A DNA stretch of 64,000 nucleotides from Odiellus spinosus (GCA_963920705.1 OY987240.1:5978766-6042765); one strand, 5' to 3'. Shown: positions 41,151 to 52,986, counted from the stretch's first letter. Numbers and translations: made by a program. The notes: a model not told the origin generated them from the sequence alone.

Positions 41151-44100
41151 TTAGTCATGCCACAATTAACAATTGACGAACTTTCTTAAACCGGATTGAC
41201 ATTGAAATTTCTCGTGTTTTAATAGTCATGTATGATATGGTTGACCCAAGAGTGAAATGTAGACAGAGTGAGGAAAAGAATCACGTGATTGGATCTCGTG
41301 ATGACTGCTAGTTTTAGTTTCACACTTTTTCATACATGAATTTAATGTTAATCCCAATTAAGTATAATAGAACCAGGCTTTTAATGCCTACTGTCGTGTA
41401 TTTCCGGTAACATTTTAGCTAGTGTGGAGTCACGTAAAATGACGTTTGTTTCACAACTTGGTATATTTTTACTCAGGCCTGCCCTGTCAGAAAAAAAAAA
41501 TATAAAAAATTTATGGTAGGGCCAAAAGAGAAACATCTATTCTTTACTCACAGCATTATCACCAAAAAACGTGTTTTTAGACGTAGGCTTATAAGGTATC
41601 TGTAGGTCGTGTAGCACCAAAAAGCGAAATTGTACGTCACAGTTCGTAGTTTAGCGTGTTATGCGGAAAGCTTATTCGTTAATTGTTTATTGAATATGTT
41701 TATTTACGGTTATATGACGATACCGAGGTCATAACTTGATTTTGATGAAATATTTTGCCTAATGACGTTACTTGGTCTACAAATACTCTAGTTTTCTTAA
41801 CGCCGATATTATTTTACTGAGGGACCTTGACCTTGCTTATCTAAATTTTAATTTATTGAACGTAAAATCGTTTCATTTCTTTTGAAATCTTCGACGAAGT
41901 TTGTTCTCTAGAGATTTGACTCGTTGAAATTTTAAATTAAGTTTCATTCGTTTGAATACAATTTATTGGTAAGGAAGTAATTTTGAATTTGAATCATTTA
42001 TTTGATGCGTTTATTATTTGTTTGGACATTTTTGGTATATTTTCATTGACCTGAACTCTAATTTTTATTACTGAGTTGTGACTGAAATATTAGTTTGGAA
42101 ATCAAAAGGTTTTTTTTTTCTGACTCATTTTTCTCTGTAGTAATTTTTTGTTTTCGTAAAAGAGTTATTAATGCCTACTGTCGTTTATTTTCGGTGATGT
42201 TTTAGCTAGTGTGTAGTCACGTAAAATAACGTTTGTTTCACAACTTGTGTTGTATACTGAAGCCATGTATACGTTCAATTTGATATAACATTTTGCCTTT
42301 TCACGTTACTTGGTCTACAAATACTCTACAACCGTCAAAATTCTGATATGGTTTTAAAAGAAGAACCTTGACCTTGTGTATTTAATCTCATATCGAGATT
42401 AAATGTTTTTCGCATCTAATTTTAATTGGTTTATCAATATGTTATTTGTATAGATATTTTTTTTAAGATTTTATATTTTTTAGATTAAAATCAATTTATT
42501 ATTCCAGAAGATTTTGTAGAATCTAGTTCTCAGGATTACCGGTGTTGAAAATTTATTTTGCTAATGTTATCTTGATGTCTGTGTTTTCTGCCCGCTATTT
42601 GGTAGTGGTAAGATTAATATTTTTAATTTTAATTAATTGACTTATTTGGCGTTTATTTGATAATTTGCTTTACTTAAATTGTTCGTGTAAGGGCTATTTT
42701 ACATATTACCAAAGATTGCTAATTTCAGTTGTCTTAATTCTGATTTTTTTGTTTTAATACTGAATTATGGACTGGATTATTTATCTTGAAATCTATGTGG
42801 TTATATCTTATTTATTTTCCTTTTTTTCTCTAGTTAGGTTTGGTTTTAAGTAGAGAATTATTTAGGGTTGTGTTGGTATACTGAAGAAATGCATATAGGT
42901 TCAATGTGATATAATATTTTGCCTATTTCGCTGTTTCTTCTACTCATCCAATACTCTACATTTCTTTTCATCTTTTATTTTAGGTAGGGTTAGGTTAGGT
43001 TAGATTACCTTAACGTCGGGGTCGGGGAGGTTATATTTTGGTTTCCCAACTTGTATTTGGTATATCTGATATGGTTGACCATAGAGTGAAATGTAGAAAG
43101 AGTGGGGAAGAGAGTCATGTGATTGGATCTCTTAATAAGTTTTAACTAAATTTCATACATTTCTGCACATGAATTTAATGTTAATCTCAGTAGAACACGG
43201 CTTTTAAGGCCTACTGTCGTGTATTTCCGGGAACGTTTTAGCTAGTGTGGAGTCACGTAAAATGACATTTGTTTCACAACTTGGTATATTTTTACTCAGG
43301 TCCACCCTGTCAGAAAAAAATTATAAAAAATTGATGGTGGGGCCAAAAAAGAGACATCCCTTCCTCACTCAAAGCATTATACCTCAAAAACATGCGTTTT
43401 AAGACGTGGGCTTATAAGGTATCTGTAGGTCGTGTAGCACCAAAAAGCGAAATTGTACGTCACAGTCCGTAGTATAGCGTGTTATGCGGAAAGCTAATTC
43501 GTTAATTGTTTTTTATTGAATGTGTTTACTTATTGTTATTTAGGCGATACCGAGGTAAAACTTGATTTTGATCAAACATTTTGCCTAATAGCGTTACTTG
43601 GGCGACAAATACTCTAGTTTTCTAAACGGCGATATGTTTTTACTGGAAGACCTTGACCTTGCTTATCTAAATTTAAATTTATTGAACGTTAAATCGTTTC
43701 ATTTTTTTTTTTGAAATCTTCGACTAAGCTTGTTCTCTCGAGATTTTGCTGGTTGAAATTTTAAACTGAGTTTCATTGGTTTGAATACGATTTATTGGTA
43801 AGAAAAAATTTTGAATTTGAATTATTTTTTTTAATGTTATAGATTTTAATACATTTAAATATCCATTTCTTAGGATATTTTCGTTCAATCGAGTTGTACA
43901 AAGATTACCCTTTATTGAAAAATTTAAATTTGTTATATTATTATTCTATTGTTTTGAACTCACTCTTTAGTAGTGGTAAGAGACATATTTTTGATTTGTT
44001 TTACTTCGTTCATTTGATATTTTATTTGATAATTTTTCTGCGCTTAAATTGTTTCGTGTAAAGGCTAATTTTACACATTACTGAAGATTGCTAATTTCAT

Positions 44101-45854
44101 TTGTTTAGTTTTAATATTGTTTTTGGGACTGGAATATTTATTTTGAAATCAAAGCGGTTATCCGATTTATTTTTCCTCTTATTTTCTAGTTAATTTTGGT
44201 TTTGCGTAGTCAGTAATTTTACGCATTATTGAATCTCCGATTTATTAATTGATGGATTTGAATATTTTACCTCAACCACCTTGATAAAATAGTAGGCAAG
44301 TTTTTCTCCTATTTTGAGATCAATTTTTTTAAACTTCTATATATTAGCGAGATTCGGGACTCCCTGACTTAATTTCGCTGTAGCCGAGGCGTTTACGCTA
44401 GCGGTGAACACTCTCGCTTGTGCGAGAAAAATAAAAACTTGCTCGCTCCTGCCAAGCGAGATACCGTTTTTATTAAAGCGAGTTTTGTCAAGGTTAGTTA
44501 AAACCTTTTTGGCTTCCAATGTTAATCTTGCTCCCTATGCACAGACACACTTTTCGTCAATTTTAATAGTGTAGGTAAGGTTAGGTTAGATCACGTGGGT
44601 GTCGGGGAGGTACTATTTTGGTTTCCCAACTTGTATAAAAGGTACAGTACTACCTGAACTTAAGTATCTATGGTATAGTGGTTATCACGTCTGCCTAACA
44701 CGCGGAAGGACCCAGGTTGTATAAAAGATATACAACAGATGAAGGGTAAGTATCTATAGTGTAGTGGTAATCATGTCCGCCTTACACGCGTAAGGACCCA
44801 GGCTCGAGCCCTGGTAGGTACAATTTTAAACTTTCATTGAACTTCAGTATTTTATGTCATTTTTGCTTTTATAAAAGGTACAGTATTTTCTGATCCTAAG
44901 TATCTATGGTGTAGTGGTTATCACGTCCGCCTCACACGCGGAAGGACGCAGGTTCGAGCCCTGGTAGGTACAATGTTAAACTTTCATTGAACTTCAGTAT
45001 TTTATGTCATTTTTGCTTTTATAAAAGGTACAGTACTTTCTGATCTTAAGTATCTATGGTGTAGTGGTTATCACGTCCGATTTACACGCGGAAGGACCCA
45101 GGTTCGAGCCTTGCTAGGAACAATGTTAAACTTTCATTGAACTTCAGTATTTTATGTCATTTATGCTTTTATAAAAGGTACAGTACTACCTGAACTTAAG
45201 TATCTATGGTATAGTGGTCATCACGTCTGCCTAACACGCGGAAGGACCCAGGTTGTATAAAAGATATACAACAGATGAAGGATAAGTATCTATAGTGTAG
45301 TGGTAATCATGTCCGCCTTACACGCGGAAGGACCCAGGTTCGAACCCTGGTAGGTACAATGTTAAACTTTCATTTAACTATGGTATTTTATGTCATTTTT
45401 GCTTTTATAAAAGGTACAGTAGTTCGTAATCTTAAGTATCTATGGTGTAGTGGTTATCACATCCGCCTCACACGCGGAAGGACTCAGGTTCGAGCCCTGG
45501 TAGGTACAATGTTGAACTTTAATTCAGCTTCGGCATTTTATGTCATTTTTGCTTTTATAAAAGATATACAGCGGGTGAAGGATAAGTATCTATGGCGTAG
45601 TGGTTATCACGTCCGCCTAACGCGCGGAAGGACCGAGGTTCGAGTCCTGGTAGATACAATGTTAAGCTTTCATTGATTTTTGGGATTTTATGTCATTTTT
45701 CCTTTTATAAAAGATATACAACAGAAGGTGTCCGCCTTACACGCGGAAGGACCCAGGTTCGAGCCCTGGTAGGTACAATGTTGAACTTTCATTGAACTTT
45801 GGTATTTTATGTCATTTTTGCTTTTGTAAAAGATATACAACAGATGAAGGATAA

Positions 45855-45927
45855 GTATCTATGGTGTAGTGGTAATCACGTCCGCCTTACACGCGGAAGG
45901 ACCCAGGTTCGAGCCCTGGTAGGTACA
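45855..45927 (+). tRNA. tRNA-Val(TAC)
   Basis: Duplicate of 35610 (offset 10245). Confidence 0.8.
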
Positions 45928-46151
45928 ATGTTAAACTTTCATTGAACTTCAGTATTTTATGTCATTTTTGCTTTTATAAAAGGTACAGTACTTTCTGATC
46001 TTAAGTATCTATGGTGTAGTGGTTATCACGTCCGATTTACACGCGGAAGGGCCCAGGTTCGAGCCTTGCTAGGAATGTTAAACTTTCATTGAACTTCAGT
46101 ATTTTATGTCATTTATGCTTTTATAAAAGGTACAGTACTACCTGAACTTAA

Positions 46152-46224
46152 GTATCTATGGTATAGTGGTTATCACGTCTGCCTAACACGCGGAAGGACC
46201 CAGGTTCGAACCCTGGTAGGTACA
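46152..46224 (+). tRNA. tRNA-Val(AAC), exchange product
   Basis: 5' half matches the 5'-half units (GGTATAGTGG, TCTGC stem) and 3' half matches the A9 family (TTCGAACCC). All stems pair with one wobble. It is a complete gene where other repeats have a half unit followed by an A9 unit. Confidence 0.75.
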
Positions 46225-47167
46225 GTATTAAACTTTCATTGAACTATGGTATTTTATGTCATTTTTGCTTTTATAAAAGGTACAGTACTTCGTGATCTTA
46301 AGTATCTATGGTGTAGTGGTTATCACGTCCGCCTCACACGCGGAAGGGCTCAGGTTCGAGCCCTGGTAGGTACAATGTTGAACTTTAATTGAGCTTCGGT
46401 ATTTTATGTCATTTTTGCTTTTATAAAAGATATACAGCAGGTGAAGGATAAGTATCTATGGCGTAGTGGTTATCACGTCCGCCTAACGCGCGGAAGGACC
46501 GAGGTTCGAGTCCTGGTAGAAACAATGTTAAGCTTTCATTGATTTTTGGGATTTTATGTCATTTTTCCTTTTATAAAAGATATACAACAGAAGGTGTCCG
46601 CCTTACACGCGGAAGGACCCAGGTTCGAGCCCTGGTAGGTACAATGTTGAACTTTCATTGAACTTTGGTATTTTATGTCATTTTTGCTTTTGTAAAAGAT
46701 ATACAACAGGTGAAGGATAAGTATCTATGGTGTAGTGGTTATCACGTCCGACGTACACGCGGAAGGACTCAGGTTCCTGCCCTGGTAGGTACAATGTTAA
46801 ACTTTCATTGAACTTTGGTATTTTATGTCATTTTTGCTTTTATAAAAGGTACAGTACCTCGTGATCTTAAGTATCTATGGTGTAGTGGTTATCACGTCCG
46901 CCTCACACGCGGAAGGACCCAGGTTCGAGCAATGGTAGGTACAATGTTAAACTTTCATTGAACTTCAGTATTTTATGTCATTTTTGCTTTTATAAAAGGT
47001 AGAGTACTCTCTGATTTTAAGTATCTATGGTGTAGTGGTTATCACGTCCGCCTAACACGCGGAAGGACCCAGGTTCGAGCCCTGGTAGACACAATGTTAA
47101 GATTTCATTGATCTTTGGTATTTTATGTCATTTTTGTTTTTATAAAAGATATACAATAGAAGGGTAA

Positions 47168-47240
47168 GTATCTATGGTGTAGTGGTTATCACGTCCGCCT
47201 TACACGCGGAAGGACCCAGGTTCGAGCCCTGGTGGGTACA
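47168..47240 (+). tRNA. tRNA-Val(TAC)
   Basis: 3' strand TGGGTAC gives a T6-G67 wobble; spacer type 3. Confidence 0.75.
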
Positions 47241-47874
47241 ATGTTAAACTTTCATTGAACTTTGGTATTTTATGTCATTTTTGCTTTTATAAAAGGTACA
47301 GTACTTCGTGATCTTAAGTATCTATGGTGTAGTGGTTATAACGTCCGCCTCACACGCGGAAGGACCCAGGTTCGAGCCCTGGTAGGTACAATGTTAAACT
47401 TTCATTGAACTTCAGTATTTTATGTCATTTTTGCTTTTATAAAAGGTACAGTACTTTCTGATCTTAAGTGTCCATGGTGTAGTGGTTATCACGTCCGCAT
47501 AACACGCGGAAGGACCCAGGTTCGAGCCCTGGTAGATACAATGTTAAGCTTTCATTGATCTTTGGGATTTTATGTAGTTTTTGCTTTTATAAAAGATATA
47601 CAACAGAAGGTGTCCGCCTTACACGCGGAAGGACCCAGGTTCGAGCCCTGGTAGGTACAATGTTGAACTTCCATTGCACTTTGGTATTTTATGTCATTTT
47701 TGCTTTTATAAAAGATATACAACAGATGAAGGATAAGTATCTATGGTGTAGTGGTAATCACGTCCGCCTTACACGCCGAAGGGCCCTGGTAGGTACAATG
47801 TTAAGATTTCATTGATCTTTGGTATTTTATGTCATTTTTGCTTTTATAAAAGATATACAACAGGTGAAGGATAA

Positions 47875-47947
47875 GTATCTATGGCGTAGTGGTTATCACG
47901 TCCGCCTAACGCGCGGAAGAACCCAGGTTCGAGCCCTGGTAGGTACA
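47875..47947 (+). tRNA. tRNA-Val(AAC), GCG-family hybrid
   Basis: GGCGTAG body and CTAACGC loop of the GCG family, but with the consensus T stem CCAGG/CCTGG, so the usual mismatch of that family is absent. Confidence 0.75.
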
Positions 47948-48174
47948 ATGTTGAACTTTCATTGAACTTTGGTATTTTATGTCATTTTTGCTTTTATAAA
48001 AGATATACAACAGATGAAGGATAAGTATCTATGGTGTATTGGTAATCACGTCCGTCTTACACGCGGAAGGACCCAGGTTCGAGCCCTGGAAGGTACAATT
48101 TTAAACTTCCATTGAACTTCAGTATTTTATGTCATTTTTGCTTTTATAAAAGGTACAGTATTTTCTGATCTTAA

Positions 48175-48247
48175 GTATCTATGGTGTAGTGGTTATCACG
48201 TCCGCCTCACACGCGGAAGGACCCAGGTTCGAGCCCTGGTAGGTACA
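48175..48247 (+). tRNA. tRNA-Val(CAC)
   Basis: Consensus CAC copy. Confidence 0.83.
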
Positions 48248-48324
48248 ATGTTAAACTTTCATTGAACTTCAGTATTTTATGTCTTTTTTGCTTTTATAAA
48301 AGGTACAGTACTTTCTGATATTAA

Positions 48325-48397
48325 GTATCTATGGTGTAGCGGTTATCACGTCCGCCTAACACGCGGAAGGACCCAGGTTCGAGCCCTGGTAGATACA
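48325..48397 (+). tRNA. tRNA-Val(AAC)
   Basis: Stems pair; D loop AGCGG instead of AGTGG. Confidence 0.78.
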
Positions 48398-49004
48398 ATG
48401 TTAAGATTTCATTGATCTTTGGTATTTTATGTCATTTTTGTTTTTATAAAAGATATACAACAGAAGGGTAAGTATCTTTGGTGTAGTGGTTATCACGTCC
48501 GCCTCACACGCGGAAGGACCCAGGTTCGAGCCCTGGTAGGTACAATGTTAAACTTTCATTGAACTTCAGTATTTTATGTCATTTTTGCTTTTATAAAAGG
48601 TACAGTACTTTCTGATCTTAAGTATCTATGGTGTAGTGGTTATCACGTCGAATTTACACGCGGAAGGACCCAGGTTCGAGCCTTGCTAGGAACAATGTTA
48701 AACTTTCATTGAACTTCAGTATTTTATGTCATTTATGCTTTTATAAAAGGTACAGTACTACCTGAACTTAAGTATCTATGGTATAGTGGTTATCACGTCT
48801 GCCTAACACGCGGAAGGACCCAGGTTGTATAAAAGATATACAACAGATGAAGGATAAGTATCTATGGTGTAGTGGTAATCACGTCCGCCTTACACGCGGA
48901 AGGACCCAGGTTCGCGCCCTGGTAGATACAATGTTAAGATTTCATTGATCTTAGGTATTTTATGTCATTTTTGTTTTTATAAAAGATATACAACAGAAGG
49001 GTAA

Positions 49005-49077
49005 GTATCTATTGTGTAGTGGTTATCACGTCCGCCTCACACGCGGAAGGACCCAGGTTCGAGCCCTGGTAGGTACA
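49005..49077 (+). tRNA. tRNA-Val(CAC)
   Basis: T9 variant (CTATTGTG); stems pair. Confidence 0.75.
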
Positions 49078-49304
49078 ATGTTGAACTTTCATTGAACTTT
49101 GGTATTTTATGTCATTTTTGCTTTTATAAAAGATATACAACAGATGAAGGATAAGTATCTATGGTGTAGTGGTAATCACGTCCGCCTTACACGGGGAAGG
49201 ACCCAGGTTCGAGCCCTGGTAGGTACAATGTTAAACTTTCATTGAACTTCAGTATTTTATGTCATTTTTGCTTTTATAAAAGGTACAGTACTTTCTGATC
49301 TTAA

Positions 49305-49377
49305 GTATCTATGGTGTAGTGGTTATCACGTCCGCCTCTCACGCGGAAGGACCCAGGTTCGAGCCCTGGTAGGTACA
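49305..49377 (+). tRNA. tRNA-Val body with anticodon CTC
   Basis: Loop CTCTCAC would read the Glu codon GAG; all stems pair. One base from CAC. Confidence 0.62.
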
Positions 49378-49454
49378 ATGTTTAACTTTCATTGAACTTC
49401 AGTATTTTATGTCATTTATGCTTTTATAAAAGGTACAGTACTACCTGAACTTAA

Positions 49455-49527
49455 GTATCTATGGTATAGTGGTTATCACGTCCGCCTAACAAGCGGAAGG
49501 ACCCAGGTTCGAGCCCTGGTAGATACA
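49455..49527 (+). tRNA. tRNA-Val(AAC)
   Basis: GGTATAGTGG D arm, loop CTAACAA; stems pair. Confidence 0.75.
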
Positions 49528-49744
49528 ATGTTAAGATTTCTTTGGTATTTTATGTCATTTTTGTTTTTATAAAAGATATACAACAGAAGGGTAAGTATCT
49601 ATGGTGTAGTGGTTATCACGGCCGCCTCACACGCGGAAGGACCCAGGTTCGAGCCCTGGTAGGTACAATGTTGAACTTTCATTGAACTTTGGTATTTTAT
49701 GTCATTTTTGCTTTTATAAAAGATATACAACAGTTGAAGGATAA

Positions 49745-49817
49745 GTATCTATGGTGTAGTGGTAATCACGTCCGCCTTACACGCGGAAGGACCCAGGTTC
49801 GAGCCCTGGTAGGTACA
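49745..49817 (+). tRNA. tRNA-Val(TAC)
   Basis: Consensus TAC copy. Confidence 0.82.
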
Positions 49818-49894
49818 ATGTTAAACTTTCGTTGAACTTCAGTATTTTATGTAATTTTTGCTTTTATAAAAGGTACAGTACTTTCTGATCTTAA

Positions 49895-49967
49895 GTATCT
49901 ATGGTGTAGTGGTTATCACGTCCGCCTCATGCGCGGAAGGACCCAGGTTCAAGCCCTGGTAGGTACA
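49895..49967 (+). tRNA. tRNA-Val body with anticodon CAT
   Basis: Loop CTCATGC gives a Met-type CAT anticodon; stems pair, but the T loop is TTCAAGC so the B box is weakened. Confidence 0.58.
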
Positions 49968-50130
49968 ATGTTAAACTTTCATTGAACTTCAGTTTTTTAT
50001 GTCATTTATGCTTTTATAAAAGGTACAGTACTACCTGAACTTAAGTATCTATGGTATAGTGGTTATCACGTCTGCCTAACACGCGGAAGGACCCAGGTTG
50101 TATAAAAGATATACAACAGATGAAGTATAA

Positions 50131-50203
50131 GTATCTATGGTGTAGTGGTAATCACGTCCGCCTTACACGCGGAAGGACCCAGGTTCGAGCCCTGGTAGGT
50201 ACA
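50131..50203 (+). tRNA. tRNA-Val(TAC)
   Basis: Consensus TAC body following a 5'-half unit. Confidence 0.82.
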
Positions 50204-50280
50204 ATTTTAAACTTTCATTGAACTTCAGTATTTTATGTCATTTTTGCTTTTATAAAAGGTACAGTACTTTCTAATATTAA

Positions 50281-50353
50281 GTATCTATGGTGTAGTGGTT
50301 ATCACGTCCGCCTAACACGCGGAAGGACCCAGGTTCGAGCCCTGGTAGATATA
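50281..50353 (+). tRNA. tRNA-Val(AAC)
   Basis: 3' strand TAGATAT leaves a G1-T72 wobble; other stems pair. Confidence 0.72.
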
Positions 50354-50427
50354 ATGTTAAGATTTCATTGATCTTTGGTATTTTATGTCATTTTTGTTTT
50401 TATAAAAGATATGCAACAGAAGGGTAA

Positions 50428-50500
50428 GTATCTATTGTGTAGTGGTTATCACGTCCGCCTCACACGCGGAAGGACCCAGGTTCGAGCCCTGGTAGGTACA
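50428..50500 (+). tRNA. tRNA-Val(CAC)
   Basis: T9 variant; stems pair. Confidence 0.75.
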
Positions 50501-50577
50501 ATTTTAAACTTTCATTGAACTTCAGTATTTTATGTCATTTTTGCTTTTATAAAAGGTACAGTATTTTCTGATCCTAA

Positions 50578-50650
50578 GTATCTATGGTGTAGTGGTTATC
50601 ACGTCCGCCTCAAACGCGGAAGGACCCAGGTTCGAGCCCTGGTAGGTACA
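50578..50650 (+). tRNA. tRNA-Val body with anticodon CAA
   Basis: Loop CTCAAAC (Leu TTG type) on a fully paired valine body. Confidence 0.6.
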
Positions 50651-51112
50651 ATGTTAAACTTTCATTGATCTTCAGTATTTTATGTCATTTTTGCTTTTAT
50701 AAAAGGTACAGTACTTTCTGACCTAAGTATCTATGGTGTAGTGGTTATCACGTCGAATTTACACGCGGAAGGACCCAGGTTCGAGCCTTGCTAGGAACAA
50801 TGTTAAACTTTCATTGAACTTCAGTATTTTATGTCATTTATGCTTTTATAAAAGGTACAGTACTACCTGAACTTAAGTATCTATGGTATAGTGGTTATCA
50901 CGTCTGCCTAACACGCGGAAGGACCCAGGTTGTATAAAAGATATACAACAGATTAAGGATAAGTATCTATAGTGTAATGGTACTCATGTCCGACTTACAC
51001 GCGGAAGGACCCAGGTTCGAGCCCTGGTAGGTACAATGTTAAACTTTCATTGAACTATGGTATTTTATGTCATTTTTGCTTTTATAAAAGGTACAGTACT
51101 TCGTGATCTTAA

Positions 51113-51185
51113 GTATCTATGGTGTAGTGGTTATCACGTCCGCCTAACACGCGGAAGGGCCCAGGTTCGAGCCCTGGTAGATACA
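51113..51185 (+). tRNA. tRNA-Val(AAC)
   Basis: Variable loop AGGGC; stems pair. Confidence 0.8.
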
Positions 51186-51262
51186 ATGTTAAGATTTCAT
51201 TGATCTTTGGTATTTTATGTCATTTTTGCTTTTATAAAAGATATACAACAGATGAAGGATAA

Positions 51263-51335
51263 GTATCTATGGTGTAGTGGTAATCACGTCCGCCTTACAC
51301 GCGGAAGGACCCAGGTTCGAGCCCTGGTAGGTACA
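51263..51335 (+). tRNA. tRNA-Val(TAC)
   Basis: Consensus TAC copy. Confidence 0.82.
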
Positions 51336-51412
51336 ATGTTAAACTTTCATTGAACTTCAGTATTTTATGTCATTTTTGCTTTTATAAAAGGTACAGTACT
51401 TTCCGATTTTAA

Positions 51413-51485
51413 GTATCTATGGTGTAGTGGTTATCACGTCCGCCTCACACGCGGTAGGACCCAGGTTCGAGCCCTGGTAGGTACA
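51413..51485 (+). tRNA. tRNA-Val(CAC)
   Basis: Variable loop TGGAC; stems pair. Confidence 0.78.
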
Positions 51486-51562
51486 ATGTTAAACTTTCAT
51501 TGAACTTCAGTATTTTATGTCATTTTTGCTTTTATAAAAGGTACAGTACTTTCTGATCTTAA

Positions 51563-51635
51563 GTATTTATGGTGTAGTGGTTATCACGTCCGCCTCACAC
51601 GCGGAAGGACCCAGGTTCGAGCCCTGGTAGGTACA
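51563..51635 (+). tRNA. tRNA-Val(CAC)
   Basis: Acceptor GTATTTA gives a T5-G68 wobble; other stems pair. Confidence 0.76.
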
Positions 51636-51798
51636 ATGTTAAACTTTCATTGAACTTCAGTATTTTATGTCATTTATGCTTTTATAAAAGGTACAGTACT
51701 ACCTGAACTTAAGTATCTATGGTATAGTGGTTATCACGTCTGCCTAACACGCGGAAGGACCCAGGTTGTATAAAAGATATACAACAGATTAAGGATAA

Positions 51799-51871
51799 GT
51801 ATCTATAGTGTAGTGGTAATCACGTCCGCCTTACACGCGGAAGGACCCAGGTTCGAGCCCTGGTAGATACA
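51799..51871 (+). tRNA. tRNA-Val(TAC)
   Basis: A9 with TTCGAGC and TAGATAC; stems pair. Confidence 0.76.
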
Positions 51872-52095
51872 ATGTTAAGATTTCATTGATCTTTGGTATT
51901 TTATGTCATTTTTGTTTTTATAAAAGATATACAACAGAAGGGTAAGTATCTATTGTGTAGTGGTTATTACGTCCGCCTCACACGCGGAAGGACCCAGGTT
52001 CGAGCCCTGGTAGGTACAATGTTGTACTTTCATTGAACTTTGGTATTTTATGTCATTTTTGCTTTTATAAAAGATATACAACAGATGAAGGATAA

Positions 52096-52168
52096 GTATC
52101 TATGGTGTAGTGGTAATCACGTCCGCCTTACACGCGGAAGGACCCAGGTTCGAGCCCTGGTAGGTACA
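52096..52168 (+). tRNA. tRNA-Val(TAC)
   Basis: Consensus TAC copy. Confidence 0.82.
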
Positions 52169-52836
52169 ATGTTAAACTTTCATTGAACTTCAGTATTTTA
52201 TGTCATTTTTGCTTTTATAAAAGGTACAGTACTTTCTGACCTAAGTATCTATGGTGTAGTGGTTATCACGTCGAATTTACACGCGGAAGGACCCAGGTTC
52301 GAGCCTTGCTAGGAATAATGTTAAACTTTCATTGAACTTCAGTATTTTATGTCCTTTATGCTTTTATAAAAGGTACAGTACTACCTGAACTTAAGTATCT
52401 ATGGTATAGTGGTTATCACGTCTGCCTAACACGCGGAAGGACCCCGGTTGTATAAAAGATATACAACAGATTAAGGATAAGTATCTATAGTGTAATGGTA
52501 CTCATGTCCGACTTACACGCGGAAGGACCCAGGTTCGAGCCCTGGTAGGTACAATGTTAAACTTTCATTGAACTATGGTATTTTATGTCATTTTTGCTTT
52601 TATAAAAGGTACAGTACTTCGTGATCTTAAGTATCTATGGTGTAGTGGTTATGTCATTTATGCTTTTATAAAAGGTACAGTACTACCTGAACTTAAGTAT
52701 CTATGGTATAGTAGTTATCACGTCCGCCTAACACGCGGAAGGACCCAGGTTCGAGCCCTGGTAGATACAATGTTAAGATTTCTTTGGTATTTTATGTCAT
52801 TTTTGTTTTTATAAAAGATATACAACAGAAGGGTAA

Positions 52837-52909
52837 GTATCTATGGTGTAGTGGTTATCACGTCCGCCTCACACGCGGAAGGACCCAGGTTCGAGCCCTG
52901 GTAGGTACA
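52837..52909 (+). tRNA. tRNA-Val(CAC)
   Basis: Spacer type 3 copy; stems pair. Confidence 0.82.
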
Positions 52910-52986
52910 ATGTTGAACTTTCATTGAACTTTGGTATTTTATGTCATTTTTGCTTATATAAAAGATATACAACAGATGAAGGATAA

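Larger units (their letters stand above)
38876..43053. mobile_element. Helentron-like element, copy C (4178 bp), nested in B
   Basis: Same ends as A and B: TACCTCCCCGAC with left hairpin, and GTTTCCCAACTTG at the right. The inserted sequence again lies within TTTTAT of the host. It is clearly diverged from A/B, lacks an internal stretch of several hundred bases present in A (after about 31750), carries its own Harbinger-type MITE (40394-41150) and an internal duplication (41381-41461 resembles 42169-42248). Near the right end is GGTTAGGTTAGG-type sequence (about 42984-43005). No credible gene. Confidence 0.65.
36806..44633. mobile_element. Helentron-like element, copy B, interrupted by copy C
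   Basis: Copy B occupies 36806-38875 and 43054-44633 (3650 bp in all) and is nearly identical to copy A, with the same insertion point in the spacer and the same neighbouring tRNA units. It therefore arose by duplication of a block of array plus element rather than a second insertion. Its middle is split at the T-run GTGTTTTATTTGG by copy C. Differences from A are few (poly-G/T length, single substitutions). No gene seen. Confidence 0.75.

Noticed and set aside
6462-52814. Short plus-strand open frames of the type MVFYVIFAFIKGTV and YLWCSGYHVRLTRGRTQVRALV
   Set aside because: They are chance translations of spacer (TATTTTATGTCATTTTTGC) and tRNA sequence and recur with every repeat.
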